This document shows, piece after piece, positions 62,374-64,000 of a stretch of 64,000 nucleotides of DNA; positions within the stretch are counted from its first letter, which is position 1, and the number at the start of each line of letters is the position of its first letter. Source of the stretch: an uncultured Bacteroides sp. (lineage in GTDB: Bacteria; Bacteroidota; Bacteroidia; Bacteroidales; UBA932); NCBI GenBank assembly GCA_900543205.1, contig UQQM01000002.1, positions 43,028 to 107,027 of the forward strand. The letters are read 5' to 3'. The notes under the pieces are model-generated. The model ran no database searches. It saw nothing but the letters and a program-made list of their open reading frames with translations, and was not told where the DNA came from. Both the position numbers and the translations under genes were made by a program.

Positions 62374-64000
62374 AATATCGCGGCGATCACGTCGTCGATG
62401 GTCTTGACGTAGATGAACTCGAGGCCCTTGACGTAGATTTCCTTGATGTCCTCTATGTCTCTGCGGTTGTCCTCGGAGATTATTATCGTATGGACTCCCG
62501 CCCTCTTGGCGGCGAGAATCTTCTCCTTGATGCCGCCGACGGGAAGCACGCGTCCCCTGAGGGTCATCTCTCCGGTCATCGCGACGCCTTTCCTGACAGC
62601 CTGTCCGCGCAGGGCGGAAACCATGGAGCTCACCATGGTGATTCCGGCGGAGGGGCCGTCCTTGGGCGTGGCGCCTTCGGGCACATGGATGTGTATGTCC
62701 TTTGCCGCGAATTCCTCGGAGCTCATCCTGGCCATTTCCGGATGGGCCTTGATGTACTGGTAGGCTATCGTGGCCGACTCCTTCATCACGTCGCCGAGGT
62801 TGCCGGTCATAGTCATGACTCCCTTTCCGTTGGAGACGGAGCTCTCCACGAACAGGATCTCTCCTCCCATCTGAGTCCAGGCCAGGCCCGTGACGACTCC
62901 GGGAGCCTCGTTGCCGGCCTGCTTGTCATGGAAGGCCGTGGGCAGTCCGAGGTATTCTTTCAGATGCTCCTTCTTTATGACCTTCGGCCACTCCTCTCCG
63001 AGGGCTATCTTCTTGGCGGTCACGCGCGCGATCTTGGCAATCTGCTTCTCGAGTCCGCGCACGCCGGATTCGTGGGTGTATTCGTCAATGATGGCGGTCA
63101 GGGCGGCCTTGTCTATGCGGAGACTGTCCTTCTTCAGGCCGTGCTCCTCCATCTGCTTGGGCACGAGGAACTTCCTTGCGATCTCCATCTTCTCCTCGGC
63201 GAGGTATCCGGTCACGTTGATGACCTCCATCCTGTCTAGCAGAGCGGGCTGTATGGGCGAGATGCTGTTGGCCGTGGTGATGAAGAGCACGTTGCTGAGG
63301 TCGTAGTCCAGGTCGAGATAGTTGTCATGGAAGGTCTTGTTCTGCTCGGGGTCGAGGGCCTCCAGCAGGGCCGATGACGGGTCGCCCTTGAAATCGGAGC
63401 TGAGCTTGTCTATCTCGTCAAGCACTATCACGGGGTTCGAGGTGCCGGCCCTGGCGATTCCGTTGAGGATACGTCCGGGAAGCGCCCCGACGTATGTCTT
63501 CCTGTGTCCGCGTATTTCGGCCTCGTCGTGCATTCCTCCGAGGGCGATGCGGACATACTTGCGCCCGAGGGCCTTGGCTATGGACTTGCCGAGGGAGGTT
63601 TTGCCGACTCCCGGAGGGCCGTAGAGGCAGAGAATGGGGGATTTCATGTTCCCCTTCAGCTTGAGCACCGCAAGGTATTCGATTATGCGCTCCTTGACCG
63701 TGTCAAGTCCGTAATGGTCGTGGTCGAGGGTCTTCTGGGCGTGCTTGAGGTCGAGATTGTCCTTGCTCATTTCGCCCCAGGGGAGCTGCAGCATGAAGTC
63801 CAGATAGTTGTACTGCACGCTGTAGTCGGGGGACGAGGGGTTGTATTTCTCGAGCTTGGCCAGCTCCTTCTCGAAGGCTTCCGCGATCTCCTCGGGCCAT
63901 TTCTTCTTGGCGGCCCGTTCCTTGAACTTGTCGAACTCCTCGGCGTCGTCCATTCCGAGCTCCTCCTGGATCGTGCGCAGCTGGTTGTTGAGGTAGTATT
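62370..64000 (-). CDS. lon: ATP-dependent protease Lon (5' part outside window)
   Basis: The frame runs beyond position 64000: codons upstream of an internal ATG (63953) read [15 protein letters not shown], the helical region before the AAA+ domain of Lon, so the true start is outside and this ATG is not the start. Visible are Walker [16 protein letters not shown], Walker [11 protein letters not shown] and the Ser-Lys dyad in [10 protein letters not shown] and [16 protein letters not shown]. Lon degrades misfolded and regulatory proteins. The 543 visible codons cover the AAA+ and protease domains. Confidence 0.96.
   Translation of the reverse strand, partial: YYLNNQLRTIQEELGMDDAEEFDKFKERAAKKKWPEEIAEAFEKELAKLEKYNPSSPDYSVQYNYLDFMLQLPWGEMSKDNLDLKHAQKTLDHDHYGLDTVKERIIEYLAVLKLKGNMKSPILCLYGPPGVGKTSLGKSIAKALGRKYVRIALGGMHDEAEIRGHRKTYVGALPGRILNGIARAGTSNPVIVLDEIDKLSSDFKGDPSSALLEALDPEQNKTFHDNYLDLDYDLSNVLFITTANSISPIQPALLDRMEVINVTGYLAEEKMEIARKFLVPKQMEEHGLKKDSLRIDKAALTAIIDEYTHESGVRGLEKQIAKIARVTAKKIALGEEWPKVIKKEHLKEYLGLPTAFHDKQAGNEAPGVVTGLAWTQMGGEILFVESSVSNGKGVMTMTGNLGDVMKESATIAYQYIKAHPEMARMSSEEFAAKDIHIHVPEGATPKDGPSAGITMVSSMVSALRGQAVRKGVAMTGEMTLRGRVLPVGGIKEKILAAKRAGVHTIIISEDNRRDIEDIKEIYVKGLEFIYVKTIDDVIAAIF

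Noticed and set aside
1..64000. CRISPR arrays, tRNA and rRNA genes
   Set aside because: No regularly spaced repeats and no cloverleaf or rRNA signatures were recognised.

Overview
The window looks like a chromosome segment of a GC-rich gut-type member of Bacteroidota, order Bacteroidales, possibly Alistipes-like (Rikenellaceae-like). The signs are many promoters with the TAnnTTTG -7 element, a general lack of Shine-Dalgarno sequences except in front of rpsU, family-typical proteins (DUF4988/BACON/M64 lipoprotein, DUF4293, LytTR membrane regulator, CarboxypepD_reg outer-membrane barrel, CTnDOT-type integrase) and Bacteroidales gene order (gyrA-TPR; rplU-rpmA-serS). The genus is inference. I saw no tRNA, rRNA or CRISPR array.

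Layout. 1-4.8 kb: partial membrane-anchored protein (-), then DHH phosphoesterase, FKBP lipoprotein, MATE exporter and a cytidylate-kinase-like protein. 4.8-5.8 kb: non-coding, with REP-like motifs and a perfect 24-bp inverted repeat. 5.8-10.3 kb: AT-richer accessory module with a large M64 metallopeptidase lipoprotein, a small PD-(D/E)xK-like protein and a 145-bp element bounded by 14-bp inverted repeats. 10.3-11.6 kb: CoA-transferase. 11.65-23.99 kb: AT-rich island with a CTnDOT-type tyrosine recombinase, a hairpin-dense non-coding stretch, an XRE regulator and a type I restriction-modification operon (hsdM, split hsdS, PrrC-like ABC ATPase, hsdR, unknown coiled-coil protein, AlbA_2/Schlafen-type ATP-binding protein). 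24-64 kb: mostly housekeeping genes (mazG, prfA, fabF, gyrA, leuS, dnaK, rpsU, rplU, rpmA, serS, ruvC, rluD, lnt, ung, coaD, lon) mixed with envelope and regulatory genes.

The most interesting locus is the island. hsdS is split into two half-size frames at a run of seven G; one extra G would fuse them into one normal-length specificity subunit of about 398 residues. The first half also carries a 12-nt tandem repeat of the type that sets half-site spacing in type IC enzymes. Between hsdS and hsdR lies a 377-residue ABC ATPase in the position of the anticodon nuclease PrrC, with an R-x3-E...H arrangement near its C terminus. The operon may therefore combine switchable DNA recognition with an RNA-targeting back-up. 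Two further genes of uncertain role follow in the same transcription unit.

Other points of note: an M28 peptidase-like protein that has lost almost all metal ligands and is fused to a TonB C-terminal domain; five genes whose start codon lies 5-7 nt after the -7 element; three convergent gene pairs whose stop codons share one CTAG; a stand-alone Clp_N protein divergent from gyrA; and a strong Shine-Dalgarno only at rpsU. All calls come from reading the sequence; no database search was run.
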